DNA of 64,000 nt from Nonomuraea thailandensis (GCF_024172165.1 NZ_JAMZEB010000002.1:10328501-10392500); one strand, 5' to 3'. Positions 17,406 to 26,433 are shown, numbered from the stretch's first letter. The notes: generated by a model not told the origin, from the sequence alone. Translations and numbers: made by a program.

Positions 17406-18365
17406 ATGACCACGACAGAGGACCTGCGGGTGCTGCGCACCCCTGACGCACGCTTCGCGAACCTGCCGGACTACCCCTTCCAGCCGCACTACGTGGCCGT
17501 CGACGGCGGCCGGCTGCGGATGCACTACCTGGACGAGCGGCCCGAGCACCCGACGGGGGAGACCGTACTGCTGCTGCACGGCAACCCGTCGTGGAGCTAC
17601 CTGTACCGGCACGTCATCCCGCCGCTCGTCCAGGCCGGGCACCGGTGCGTGGCCCTGGACCTGATCGGGTTCGGCCGGTCCGACAAGCTCGCCGACCGTC
17701 ACGTCTACTCCTACGACCGGCATCTGAGCTGGCTGCGCGAGGCCGTGCTGGACCTGCTGGACCTGCGCGAGGTGACCCTGGTCTGCCACGACTGGGGAGG
17801 CGCGCTGGGCCTGCCCCTGCTGGCCGCCCATCCGGAGCGGTTCCGCCGCGTGGTGGCCACCAACACCGGCCTGAGCACCGGGGACGAGGACCTCGGGCCG
17901 GGCTGGCCGATGATGGCCGCCTGGCTGCAGTCCAGCCAGCGCACCCATCCGTTCCTGCCGTCGGCCATCGTGCAGGCGATGACCGTCACCGAGCTGGGGC
18001 CGGAGGTGCTGGCCGCCTACGACGCGCCGTATCCGGACGAGTCGTACGTGACGGGCGTCCGGCAGTTCCCGCTGCTCATCCCGATCTCGCCGCAGGACGC
18101 GTACACGCCGACGCTGCGGGCCGCCTGGGACGTGCTGGAGACGCTGGAGCTGCCGTTCCTGTGCGCGTTCAGCGACCAGGACAACGTCACCCGCGGCGAT
18201 CACAGCGCGCTCAGCGGCCGCATCCCCGGCGCCCGCCGCCTGGCCCATCCCACCATCACCGGCGCGGGCCACTTCCTCCAGGAGGACGCGGGGCCGGCGC
18301 TCGCGGCGGTCGTCGACGGGTTCATCCGGTCGACGCTCCCGTCCGCCGACGTGACGTCCGCCTGA
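17406..18365 (+). CDS. Haloalkane dehalogenase-like alpha/beta hydrolase
   Basis: The product is 319 residues. It carries HGNPSW (58-63), whose Asn/Trp form the halide-binding oxyanion site, and the nucleophile elbow HDWGG with Asp129 followed by Trp130, as in haloalkane dehalogenases. A late His (GAGHFLQED) completes the triad. Asp rather than Ser argues against an ordinary esterase. It could remove halide from alkyl halides by hydrolysis, although epoxide hydrolases share the Asp nucleophile. It is the first gene of a probable five-gene operon ending in the ECF41 sigma factor. Confidence 0.8.
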   Translation: MTTTEDLRVLRTPDARFANLPDYPFQPHYVAVDGGRLRMHYLDERPEHPTGETVLLLHGNPSWSYLYRHVIPPLVQAGHRCVALDLIGFGRSDKLADRHVYSYDRHLSWLREAVLDLLDLREVTLVCHDWGGALGLPLLAAHPERFRRVVATNTGLSTGDEDLGPGWPMMAAWLQSSQRTHPFLPSAIVQAMTVTELGPEVLAAYDAPYPDESYVTGVRQFPLLIPISPQDAYTPTLRAAWDVLETLELPFLCAFSDQDNVTRGDHSALSGRIPGARRLAHPTITGAGHFLQEDAGPALAAVVDGFIRSTLPSADVTSA

Positions 18366-18393
18366 CCGCGGGCTCCGGCAGAAAGGAGCACGC

Positions 18394-19296
18394 GTGCCTT
18401 CGCCCACCGAGCGCCCCTTCCGCTTCGGGATCGTGCTGCACACGGTCACGAACCGGCGCGAATGGCGTGAGACGTGCCGCCGGGCCGAGCAGGCCGGGTT
18501 CGACACCATCGCGGTCATCGACCACCTCGGCCAGGCCGCGCCGTTCCCCGCGCTCATGCTCGCCGCCGAGGCCACCGAGCGGGTCCGCCTGGGGACGTAC
18601 GTGCTGGACGCCACCTTCCACCACCCGGCGCTGCTGGTCCGCGACGTGGCCACCCTCGACCTGCTGACCGACGGGCGCCTGGAGCTCGGGCTGGCCGCCG
18701 GACGGCCGTCGGCCGCCCCCGACGACCTCCGCCGGGCCGGCATGCCGTGCCCGACCCCCGCCGAACGGGCCGACGCGCTGGAAGGCGCGGTGGCCGCGCT
18801 CCGCCGGCTCCACGCCGACCAGCGCTTCCGCCCCGGGCCCGGCCGCCCGCTGCCGCCGCTGCTGGTGGCCGGCCGCGGCGAGCGAGCGTTGCGGCTGGCC
18901 GCGCGCGAGGCCGACATCGTCGCCGTCAACGGCACCGCCGCCGGTCCCGGCGGGCAGGTGGGCCTGCCCGCGTTCGCCGGCGCGGACGCCATCGAGCGGC
19001 GGGCGGCCTTCGTACGCGCCGAGCTGGGGGAGCGGATCACCGAGGTCGAGCTCAACCACGAGGCGCCCGCCGTCGTGGTCACCAACGCCCGGCGCCAGGC
19101 CCTGGACCGGCTGAGCGCCCTCGCCCCCTCGCTGACCGCGGAGGAACGCGGCCAGGTGCCCGGCTTCCTGGTCGGCACCCCCGCACAGATCGCCGAGCAG
19201 ATCCGCCGCAACCGGGAGAAGTTCGGCTTCACCTACGTCACCGTCCTGGACGGCGGCCTCGACGCCATGGCCCCCGTCATCGAACTGCTGCGCTGA
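18394..19296 (+). CDS. LLM-class F420-dependent oxidoreductase
   Basis: The product is 300 residues with the luciferase-like TIM barrel. Characteristic segments are RRAEQAGFDTIAVIDHLG, VRLGTYVLDATFHHP, TDGRLELGLAAGRP and, near the end, LVGTPAQIAEQIRRNRE. Members with this pattern usually use F420 (less often FMN) for hydride transfer. The substrate is unknown. The GTG start has an excellent ribosome binding site (AAAGGAG, 18381-18387) 28 bp after the dehalogenase gene. Expression with the dehalogenase and an NmrA-like protein suggests a detoxification or redox-stress role. Confidence 0.85.
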   Translation: MPSPTERPFRFGIVLHTVTNRREWRETCRRAEQAGFDTIAVIDHLGQAAPFPALMLAAEATERVRLGTYVLDATFHHPALLVRDVATLDLLTDGRLELGLAAGRPSAAPDDLRRAGMPCPTPAERADALEGAVAALRRLHADQRFRPGPGRPLPPLLVAGRGERALRLAAREADIVAVNGTAAGPGGQVGLPAFAGADAIERRAAFVRAELGERITEVELNHEAPAVVVTNARRQALDRLSALAPSLTAEERGQVPGFLVGTPAQIAEQIRRNREKFGFTYVTVLDGGLDAMAPVIELLR

Positions 19297-19318
19297 ACCG
19301 ACACGAAAGAGAACCACC

Positions 19319-20179
19319 ATGATCGTCGTAACCGGTGCCACCGGCCCCGTCGGGCGCCTCCTCATCGCACAACTGCTCGCCGAAGGCGCCCGCGTCCGCG
19401 CGGTGAGCCGCTCCCCGCAACGCTCCGGCCTGCCGGAGGGGGCGGAACTCGTCACGGGAGACCCGTCCCTGCCCGGCACGATGCCCGCCTGCCTCGACCG
19501 CGCCGAGGCCCTCTTCCTGCATCCGCGCACCTTCGGCGACTCCGCCGGCGAGCTGCTGTCGGTCGCCGCCGAGCACGGGGTCCGCAAGGTGGTGGCGCTG
19601 TCGGCGATCAACATCGACGACCCGTACGAGCTGCAACCCTCCCGCTGGCGCGGCGACCGCAACAAGGAGGCGGAGGAGGCGGCCGTGGCCAGCGGCCTGA
19701 CCTGGACCAGCCTGCGGGCGAGCAGCTTCGCCGGCAACACCGCACAGGCGTGGGGAGGCCAGCTCCGCGGCGGCGGCGACGTCGTCCGCTACGTGCACGC
19801 CGGCTTCCGGGAGACCCTGCTGGACGAGCGGGACCTGGCCGAGGTCGCCGCCCGCGCGCTGCTCACCGACGAGTTCGCCGGCCGCAGGCTGGAGCTCACG
19901 GGCCCGCAGCCGCTGTCGCACGAGGAGGCGGTGGCCGTGATCGCCGCCGCGCTCGGCCGGCCGCTGCGCTTCGAGGAGCTCCCGCCGCAGGCCGTCGCCG
20001 CGCACCTCGTCCAGAACGGCCTGCCCGAGCCCTGGGTGCGTGCCCTGATGGCGCGCTACGCGCACTACCTCGACCACCGGCCTCCCGTGACCGGCGAGGT
20101 GGACAAGGTCCTCGGCCGCCCGGCGCGGACCTACGCCGACTGGGTCGCCGACCACCTCGACGCGTTCAGGACCGTGTGA
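19319..20179 (+). CDS. NmrA-like NAD(P)-binding protein
   Basis: The product is 286 residues. It is an atypical short-chain dehydrogenase/NmrA fold with the dinucleotide motif VTGATGPVGRLL at residues 4-15 and RAVSRSPQR for the cofactor phosphate. The usual YxxxK catalytic pair is not evident, so it may be a redox sensor or an atypical reductase. It lies 22 bp after the LLM gene and upstream of a DoxX gene. NmrA-like proteins are common companions of ECF41 sigma genes. Confidence 0.85.
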   Translation: MIVVTGATGPVGRLLIAQLLAEGARVRAVSRSPQRSGLPEGAELVTGDPSLPGTMPACLDRAEALFLHPRTFGDSAGELLSVAAEHGVRKVVALSAINIDDPYELQPSRWRGDRNKEAEEAAVASGLTWTSLRASSFAGNTAQAWGGQLRGGGDVVRYVHAGFRETLLDERDLAEVAARALLTDEFAGRRLELTGPQPLSHEEAVAVIAAALGRPLRFEELPPQAVAAHLVQNGLPEPWVRALMARYAHYLDHRPPVTGEVDKVLGRPARTYADWVADHLDAFRTV

Positions 20180-20187
20180 GCCGTCCG

Positions 20188-20574
20188 ATGTCCACCGCGT
20201 ACGTCATCACGGCGCTCGTCACGATCGCCGCCAACACCTTCTCCGGGTTCGCGGCCATGACCAGGCTCAAACCCATCATGCGCACCCTCGGCCCGGCGCT
20301 GCACCGGGCCGGCGTGCCGGAGACCTGGCTGGTCTGGCCGATCGGCGCGCTCAAGGCCCTCGGCGCGCTCGGGCTAGCGCTCGGATTGCTGGGCGTGCCG
20401 CTCATCGGCACCGCGGCGGCCGCCGGCCTGGTCCTGTACTTCGTCTGCGCCCTCTACACCCACCTGCGCGTCAGCGACTTCTCCCCGCAGTTCTACCTGG
20501 GGACCGTGTTCCTCGGCCTGGCGGTGGCCACCCTGGCCCTCGACCCCGCCCTCGTCCTGGACCTGAGGCGCTGA
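20188..20574 (+). CDS. DoxX-family membrane protein
   Basis: The product is about 128 residues with four predicted transmembrane helices (ALVTIAANTFSGF; ALKALGALGLALGLLG; AAAAGLVLYFVCALYTHL; LGTVFLGLAVATLAL), the DoxX/DUF4267-like pattern. The ATG at 20188 is taken as start. A GTG at 20176 overlapping the upstream stop (GTGA) is equally possible and would add four residues. DoxX-like proteins often accompany ECF41 genes and are linked to redox or thiol stress. The biochemical role here is not known. Confidence 0.8.
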   Translation: MSTAYVITALVTIAANTFSGFAAMTRLKPIMRTLGPALHRAGVPETWLVWPIGALKALGALGLALGLLGVPLIGTAAAAGLVLYFVCALYTHLRVSDFSPQFYLGTVFLGLAVATLALDPALVLDLRR

Positions 20575-20581
20575 ACGCGAG

Positions 20582-21490
20582 ATGGACGACATCCCCGCGG
20601 CCGACCCCGCCACGGTGTTCGCCGACCACCGCGAGTTGTTGTTCTCGATCGTCTACAACATGCTCGGCACCGTCAGCGACACCGAGGACGTGCTGCAGGA
20701 GACCTGGCTGTCGTGGGCCGGACGCGACCTGAGCACGATCCGCAACGTGCGCGCCTACCTGGTGCGCGTCGCGGTCAACCAGGCCCTGGCCCACCAGAGC
20801 GCGTTGCGCCGGCGCAAGGAGAGCTACCTCGGCCCCTGGCTGCCCGAGCCGCTGATCACCGGGCCGGACGCCACCGGGCCGGACGCCACCGGGCCCGCCG
20901 TCCGGGCGGAGTCGGTCTCGATCGCCATGCTGGTCGTGCTGGAGACGCTCACACCGTTGGAGCGGGCGGTCTTCGTCCTGCACGAGGTCTTCGCCTACCA
21001 GCACACGGAGATCGCCGCCATGCTCGACCGCAGCCCTGCCGCGATCCGGCAACTCGCGCACCGGGCGCGCGAGCACGTCCGGGCCCGGCGCCCCCGCGTC
21101 CGCATCGACCGGCGCACCCACCAGGAGGTGACCGAGCGCTTCATCGCCGCCGCGTTCGGCGGCGACCTGGCCAGGCTGCTGGAGATGCTCGCGCCCGACG
21201 TCACCCTGTGGTCCGACGGCGGCGGCAAGTCCGCGGCGGGCGGCCCCCGGCCCGTCCACGGCCGCGACAGGGTCGCCAGGACCCTCGTGTCCACCGCCCG
21301 CGTCACCGCCGACGTGGACCTCCGGTACCGGCAGGTCAACGGCGACCCCTCAGTGGTGATCTTCGCGCGGGACGCGCCGTTCGCGGTGATGGTGCTCGAT
21401 CTCGACGCCGCCGACGAGCAGGTACGCGACGTGTACGTGGTCAGCAACCCCGACAAGCTGACGGCGCTCTCCCGGCCGGACCCCGGATGA
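20582..21490 (+). CDS. ECF41-group RNA polymerase sigma factor (SigJ-like)
   Basis: The product is 302 residues. Sigma region 2 is near residues 10-75 (VYNMLGTVSDTEDVLQETWL) and region 4 near 115-175 (VFVLHEVFAYQHTEIAAML). An SnoaL-like C-terminal domain follows, with the DGGGK motif (residues about 216-220) typical of ECF41. In this group the C-terminal extension regulates the sigma factor in place of an anti-sigma. It has a small 15-bp tandem duplication near 20869-20901 (GPDAT repeated). It is the last gene of the dehalogenase operon, and a matching promoter lies at 17347. Confidence 0.9.
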   Translation: MDDIPAADPATVFADHRELLFSIVYNMLGTVSDTEDVLQETWLSWAGRDLSTIRNVRAYLVRVAVNQALAHQSALRRRKESYLGPWLPEPLITGPDATGPDATGPAVRAESVSIAMLVVLETLTPLERAVFVLHEVFAYQHTEIAAMLDRSPAAIRQLAHRAREHVRARRPRVRIDRRTHQEVTERFIAAAFGGDLARLLEMLAPDVTLWSDGGGKSAAGGPRPVHGRDRVARTLVSTARVTADVDLRYRQVNGDPSVVIFARDAPFAVMVLDLDAADEQVRDVYVVSNPDKLTALSRPDPG

Positions 21491-21520
21491 AGACACGACT
21501 GATCGACGAAGGAGACGGAG

Positions 21521-22225
21521 ATGGTGCAGGTGATCGGCGCGGGCTTCCCACGCACGGGTACGTCCTCGATGAAGACCGCCCTGGAACGCCTGGGCTTCGG
21601 CCCCACCCATCACATGCTCGACATCCTGACCAAGCCCGGTCACGTGGACCGATGGCTGCCGGCGGCAGACGGCAGGCCCCTTCACTGGCCCGACGTCCTG
21701 CGCGGCTACCGCTCTACCCAGGACTGGCCCGCCAGCCACTTCTGGCGCGAGCAGGCCTCGGCCTACCCGCAGGCGAAGGTTGTTTTGACCGTACGCGACC
21801 CGCACCGCTGGTACGCCAGCATGCAGGCCCTCCTCACCGAGGGCCCCGGCCGCGACCTTCCGGCCGAACTGCCTGGTAAGGCCGCCGACTTCTTCGGCGC
21901 CATGGCCCGCTTCCGCCCGCTGCTCGACCACATCGGCCGCGCCACCTTCGGCGCTGCATGGGACCCCGGTCGCGGCATGCCCGACGAAGCCGTCGCGCAC
22001 GCCGCCTTCCACCGCCACACCGAGGTCGTCCAGGACGCCATCCCGGCCGACCGGCTGCTGGTCTTCGACGTCCGCGACGGCTGGGAGCCGCTGTGCCGCT
22101 TCCTCGGGACCGAGGCCCCCGACGAGCCGTTCCCGCACCTGAACGAGTCGGGGGCGATGCGGCGGGTGCTGGACGAACTGATCGCCACGGGGGAGTTCCC
22201 CGAGGTCTTCCGCGCCGACCGCTGA
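21521..22225 (+). CDS. PAPS-dependent sulfotransferase-like protein
   Basis: The product is 234 residues. The 5'-phosphosulfate loop is GFPRTGTSSMKTAL (residues about 8-21), and the 3'-phosphate segment is TVRDPHRWYASM (about 90-101). This fits the single-domain sulfotransferase group widely found in actinomycetes and marine organisms. The acceptor is unknown. It follows the ECF41 gene by 30 bp with GGAG before the ATG and may be a last member of that operon. Confidence 0.85.
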   Translation: MVQVIGAGFPRTGTSSMKTALERLGFGPTHHMLDILTKPGHVDRWLPAADGRPLHWPDVLRGYRSTQDWPASHFWREQASAYPQAKVVLTVRDPHRWYASMQALLTEGPGRDLPAELPGKAADFFGAMARFRPLLDHIGRATFGAAWDPGRGMPDEAVAHAAFHRHTEVVQDAIPADRLLVFDVRDGWEPLCRFLGTEAPDEPFPHLNESGAMRRVLDELIATGEFPEVFRADR

Positions 22226-22322
22226 CACCGTCGTCCTCCGTCGGTTCCCTCAGCCTGTCACGCACCTTCTCCTTTCCCGGGCTCGATCAGGGTCCGGGCA
22301 CTTCACCCAGAAAGGACTGCTC

Positions 22323-22907
22323 ATGCATCACGTTCCGACTCACCGCCTCGCACGCGGCGCAGCCGCTCTCGCCGCGGCCGCCACCGCCTCCCTCGTGCTC
22401 CTGACCGTCGCAGGGAGCCCGGCGGCGGCGGCCGGCAGTGCCCGCACCGACCCCGCCCCCGCGATGTCGGACACCGACATCACGCGCCTGCTCGACTCCG
22501 CCGACGCCGCTGTCTGCACCGAGGGTGCCGACGCGCAGATGCGCTGCTACACCACCGAGGCCGACTACCGTGCCGCCGAGGGGCTCTCCGGCGCCGAGGT
22601 CGGCACCCTGAGCATGTCCGAGTGCCCGTCCGGCTACTTCTGCCTGTGGGAGTGGACCGGGTACGGCGGCGACCGCGTGCAGTACCGGGTCGCCGGGACC
22701 AAGGACCTCTACTCCTACTGGCGCGACCGGGGGACCAGCTACTACAACCGCCGCGCGGCCGGCGGCCGCCTGGTCGACATCCGCAGCGCGCTCCCCGACC
22801 CGAACCTGTACTTTCCCGCCGGCGGCCACCACAGCGACCTCGGCAAGGAGAGCTACGTCTACGGCGGCAACTGGAACAACAAGGTCGACCGGATCGTCCT
22901 GAGCTGA
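22323..22907 (+). CDS. Secreted I36-type / crystallin-like inhibitor protein
   Basis: The product is 194 residues with a Sec signal (hydrophobic ALAAAATASLVLLTVAG, cleavage near residue 38). The C-terminal 90 residues look like a beta-gamma-crystallin/peptidase inhibitor I36 domain: CPSGYFCLWEWTGYGG and the ending NNKVDRIVLS. The I36 prototype, SMPI, inhibits metalloproteases. Two Cys pairs are present. A second I36-like protein is at 59.3 kb. Function as an inhibitor is inferred. Confidence 0.75.
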   Translation: MHHVPTHRLARGAAALAAAATASLVLLTVAGSPAAAAGSARTDPAPAMSDTDITRLLDSADAAVCTEGADAQMRCYTTEADYRAAEGLSGAEVGTLSMSECPSGYFCLWEWTGYGGDRVQYRVAGTKDLYSYWRDRGTSYYNRRAAGGRLVDIRSALPDPNLYFPAGGHHSDLGKESYVYGGNWNNKVDRIVLS

Positions 22908-22930
22908 CCCTCCGCCGTCACGCGGACCGC

Positions 22931-22960
22931 CTGACCTTCGCTGACGGTGCCGAAGGTCAG
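22931..22960. terminator. 10-bp inverted repeat after the I36 gene
   Basis: CTGACCTTCG (22931-22940) and CGAAGGTCAG (22951-22960) form a perfect stem with a 10-nt loop, 24 bp after the stop codon. There is no T-tract, which is common for actinomycete terminators. Confidence 0.6.
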
Positions 22961-23069
22961 ACGGTCGGGCCCAGGCCAGGGCGCAGCCGTCGGCCTTTCG
23001 GCGTGCGCCGCCCATCTTCAGGTGTGATTCGCCGACATGCTCCGGTCAAGAACTGTATGGTCTGCGATC

Positions 23070-23582
23070 ATGAAAAATCACACTCTGCGCCTCGGTCGTC
23101 CGGCCCTGGCCGCCGTGCTCGCCGGCGGAATCATGCTCGCCACCGGCACTCCTGCCCTCGCCGAACGCAAGCCCCTCTTAGGCCCCACGGGCTACGGCTC
23201 GGTGAAACTCGGCATGACCGCCGCCCAGGCCAGGGCGACCGGGAAGCTCGTGCGCAAGTCCGTCCGCGGCTCCCTGCCGACCTGCACCACGTGGGACCTG
23301 AAGGAGCAGCGCTACGGCGACAACCGGGCGGGCGTCTTCATCTCGAAGAAGCACGGTGTCGTCGCGATCGCGGCGCCGGGCAGCGTACGCACCCCTCAGG
23401 GCATCGGCAGAGGCTCGACCGTGGCGCAGCTCCGTCGGGCCTATCCCGATTTCAGGCTCGACGCGGACGGGCCCATCGCCGGCGTGCCCGGTAACCGGAA
23501 GGCGACCTACGTCTTCCACATCTCCAAGACGAAGGTCCTGGGTGTGGCGATCTACCTCAAGAAGCAGGACTGCTTCAAGTAG
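23070..23582 (+). CDS. Small secreted protein of unknown function
   Basis: The product is 170 residues. A signal peptide spans about residues 1-31 (ALAAVLAGGIMLATG, cleavage after ALA). The mature part contains YGSVKLGMTAAQARATGK and GSTVAQLRRAYPDF, the pattern of secreted actinobacterial proteins whose paired motifs resemble BLIP-like or SmpA-like repeats, and it has two Cys residues. I do not recognise a specific function. The ATG at 23070 follows a short AT-rich stretch. The longer frame from 23037 lacks a better start. Confidence 0.65.
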   Translation: MKNHTLRLGRPALAAVLAGGIMLATGTPALAERKPLLGPTGYGSVKLGMTAAQARATGKLVRKSVRGSLPTCTTWDLKEQRYGDNRAGVFISKKHGVVAIAAPGSVRTPQGIGRGSTVAQLRRAYPDFRLDADGPIAGVPGNRKATYVFHISKTKVLGVAIYLKKQDCFK

Positions 23583-23689
23583 CGCCTTCCCTTCCATGGG
23601 GCATGGGCGACGAAGGTTACCGTCGGGACCCACGGGACGGTCGTCTGCGAGCCCCGAAGGTGACGGGCTGCTGCCAGGCATTGCGGGCC

Positions 23690-24409
23690 GCACCTGCCGC
23701 ACGGCGGGGGAGGCGAAGTCGGCGGCGTGCTCATGCTCGAGAAGCTTCCTGGCGAAGTGAGCGCCGTGCACGGTCAGCATGACCTCGCGGGTTCTGCTCT
23801 GGGAGAGGATGTTCTGACTGCCGAGCATGACGGTTCGCTCGTCGATGACCGCGATCTTCTGATGCATGTGGTTCACGGCCACGACGGTGTGGACCACAGC
23901 ACGTACCTGGTCGATGAGCCCTTGGCGTGGTGCTGGGGAGCTCGCAGAAAGACCTGGTCCCGGGCACACCCGGCGACGTCGAACCCCGCAAGCGCCACCT
24001 CCAGCTCGCCGAGGTGCCGCAGCAGAGACCACAGATGAGAATCGGCAGGGTCGGCGAACTCGGCCACCCGTACGGTGAGGGTGGATTCGCTCTGTGAGAC
24101 GTCCATCACCGCGAAACCCTCGTCGAGGCTGTCCGGCTCCGCGCCCGCCAGCCGCAGCCCGTCAAACCGATCAGGGCTCAACTCCGCGCCTCGGACGTCC
24201 ACGACATACAACCCGTCGCCGGTACGGATGGCGCGGCCGAGCCGCCGCCAGCGCGGCTTGCCTCCTGCCCCTCCCTCCACGGCGATCCACTCGTCCAACG
24301 CAGTGACGATCTCCTCGCGCCAGCCCACGCCCCACCCCGCCCGCCGCTGACCCTCCGTGACGCCTTTACGATAAACAACTTCACGAATCGTTTCCCGGCG
24401 AACCTGCAC
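23690..24409 (-). pseudogene. Relic of a helicase / phospholipase-D-type protein
   Basis: The minus strand encodes a start (GTG at 24407-24409; RRETIREVVYRKGV, GDGLYVVDVRGAEL, DEGFAVMDVSQSESTLTVRV) resembling the N-terminus of large actinobacterial helicases (AAA/SF1). Near 23930-23950 the frame changes and the sequence becomes a C-terminal PLD-like HKD motif (HMHQKIAVIDERTVMLGSQNIL, then HFARKLLEHEHAADFASP). The entire helicase core, probably several hundred residues, is gone. The C-terminal end is also degraded near 23690. I read it as an internal deletion of one large gene. Confidence 0.65.
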
Positions 24410-24531
24410 GTGGAAGAGGCGCGGAGTCGCAACAACGGGACGAGAGGGCCTCGAAACCCCAGACGGGTAGAGTCACCTCTCCCTAGGACGACCTTCGCGC
24501 AGGATAGGTAACGTCTAATCCGAGCACAAAT

Positions 24532-25359
24532 GTGACTGCGTCCGCCGAATCACTTTTTTCTCATATGCGGGTTATCTGGGGAACTCCGTCCGGCAACATG
24601 TGCGTTGTCGATGATGTCACCCGGACCGAGCGGATCGAGCGAGGGCCAACGAGCAGATCTGGACGACATAGATCGGGAACGTCGATGGCGCGACGCAACG
24701 CACTAATGCCCTGGCTCTGGGTGGGTCCGCTCTGCATCCTGGCGGGTTCTGGCCTCACCCTGCTGTTCTCGCTCGGGGCCAAGGGCGCGGAGATCTCCAC
24801 GGTCATATCCCTGCCCGCCGGCGTCGTGAGCGCGATCTTCACCATCCTCACCTACGCCAAGACCGGACGGGACTCGAGCGCGGCAGGATCGGCCACAAAA
24901 TGGCCTCCTTGGACCAAAAAGCTACTCATCGCCACTCTTGCGATTGCTCTAGGAATGGGCGTCGCCACTTTCTGGTGGGGCGTCGTCCATCGGCCCGACA
25001 CTGACATCATCGACCAGATCGAGCCTCGGGCCTGGCCGAACACCAAGGCCAACGCCACGATATCGGTAAAAATCCCGGGGAACCCGCCCGAGCGCCGCTA
25101 CCTCGCGTTACGTTTCGCGCTCACGAATCATTCGCCGGTCGGCGACTGCGTCGTCCCGGCGCATTTCTACGTATCCCCCGACTTCTACCGTAAGGGCAAG
25201 GCCCCGATCGATGACATACCGACGATACGCGCCTCGGAAGAACTCCGCCTGGACATAGGTGAGGCCACCGGTCGGGTCGAGGTCGACGTGACCCTCATCG
25301 AGCCGGACCAGGAATGCGTGGTCGACGTCGAGCTCGTCGAGGCGATTCTCTTCAACTGA
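24532..25359 (+). CDS. Hypothetical membrane protein with exported C-terminus
   Basis: The product is up to 275 residues. Three predicted transmembrane segments lie at about 61-83, 88-109 and 131-150, followed by a 120-residue domain (YLALRFALTNHSPVGDC, EELRLDIGEATG) likely outside the membrane. The true start is unclear: the GTG at 24532, an ATG at 24565 or the ATG at 24685 (MARRN) are all possible, and the last leaves all three helices. The family is not recognised. Codon use is less GC-extreme than in neighbours. The stop is 27 bp before the solute-binding lipoprotein gene, so the two probably form an operon. Confidence 0.55.
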   Translation: MTASAESLFSHMRVIWGTPSGNMCVVDDVTRTERIERGPTSRSGRHRSGTSMARRNALMPWLWVGPLCILAGSGLTLLFSLGAKGAEISTVISLPAGVVSAIFTILTYAKTGRDSSAAGSATKWPPWTKKLLIATLAIALGMGVATFWWGVVHRPDTDIIDQIEPRAWPNTKANATISVKIPGNPPERRYLALRFALTNHSPVGDCVVPAHFYVSPDFYRKGKAPIDDIPTIRASEELRLDIGEATGRVEVDVTLIEPDQECVVDVELVEAILFN

Positions 25360-25386
25360 ATCCGTCTGCTCAGGAAAGGCGGCGAC

Positions 25387-26277
25387 ATGTTCACACTTTC
25401 CAGACTGTGTCTCGCTGGTCTCTGCTTCGCGTACGCCTGCGCCCTCTCAGCGTGTGCGGCGGGATCGGGAACGGACCCCGCCGTCGCAGCCCGTCCCGCC
25501 ATCTCGCCTGTGGACAACGGCCGGCTCGCACGAGGCGGGACCGTCGCTGTCGGCGTGACCACGGACCTGCCCGGCTGGGGGCAGTTGGACGTCGGAGACA
25601 ACTCCAGGTCCGGATTCGACATCGAGATGATGAACTGGCTGGCGAGCCAGGTCGGCTTCAAGCCGAACTACGTGGACGTCACTCTGTCCGAGCGGGAGAC
25701 GGCGCTGGCGGGAGGGCCGGAGGAGCGCCGAGTGCACATTGTCGCTGCCGCGTACTCCATGACCGACAGCCGTCGCAAGAACGTCACGTTCGTCGGCCCG
25801 TACATGATCACGAGACAGGGCATCATGGTCCGTGAAGGTGACTCGCGCATCAAAACCGTGAGCGACCTGAAGGGGAAGACCGTGTGCACCGGTACGGGCA
25901 CCACGTCGCTCGAACAACTCAAGAGTTCGGGCGTCGACATGACCATCATCGACGAGCCCGGCCTGAACGCGTGCGCTCAGCGCCTGCTGGACGGGGAGAC
26001 GATCGACGCGGTATCGACAGACCAGCTCATCCTCGCCGGAATGGCGCAGACGGCCCCCGAGCGGCTGCACGTCATTCCGGATCTCACCTTCGGCGGCCAG
26101 GAGAGGTACGGCCTGGGGCTTCCGCTGGGGGACGTCGAAGACTGCAAGATCCTCACGGAGGAGCTCCAGAACTTCATGAACAAGGGGTACTGGGCGCAGT
26201 TCTTCAAGTTGCGCTTCCCCGAGCTCGACCCCGACGAGCACAAGCCCAACGCCTTCGAGCTGGACAGGTGCGCATGA
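25387..26277 (+). CDS. Family 3 solute-binding lipoprotein
   Basis: The product is 296 residues. A lipoprotein signal ends at LSAC (Cys23). The remainder is a bacterial extracellular solute-binding protein family 3 fold, as in glutamate-binding proteins: VGVTTDLPGWG, SGFDIEMMNWLASQVGF, TVSDLKGKTVCTGTGTTS and DAVSTDQLILAG. No ABC permease or ATPase is adjacent. Its partner is instead the unknown membrane protein upstream, so it may be an orphan binding protein or a sensor. Several extra Cys are present. Confidence 0.8.
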   Translation: MFTLSRLCLAGLCFAYACALSACAAGSGTDPAVAARPAISPVDNGRLARGGTVAVGVTTDLPGWGQLDVGDNSRSGFDIEMMNWLASQVGFKPNYVDVTLSERETALAGGPEERRVHIVAAAYSMTDSRRKNVTFVGPYMITRQGIMVREGDSRIKTVSDLKGKTVCTGTGTTSLEQLKSSGVDMTIIDEPGLNACAQRLLDGETIDAVSTDQLILAGMAQTAPERLHVIPDLTFGGQERYGLGLPLGDVEDCKILTEELQNFMNKGYWAQFFKLRFPELDPDEHKPNAFELDRCA

Positions 26278-26386
26278 CCCGATCATGGGTCATGTTCCTC
26301 GTGGTGGCCGGGAAGGACGAAACCGCCTGCTTCCGTCGTCCGCACCCAGCTTGACCTGGCGCCCTCCTACTACCCCGGAAAGCAGA

Positions 26387-26421
26387 ATGTGGAGGCCCGG
26401 ATCGAACCGGAGCCTCCACAT
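26387..26421. terminator. Strong hairpin between lipoprotein gene and tRNA-Leu
   Basis: ATGTGGAGGC pairs with GCCTCCACAT (26387-26396 with 26412-26421), and an inner CCGG/CCGG extends the stem with one bulged base. It lies immediately 3' of the tRNA-Leu on the minus strand and about 110 bp after the lipoprotein gene on the plus strand. It could serve both convergent units. Confidence 0.75.
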
Positions 26422-26433
26422 GTGTGCGGTGTG

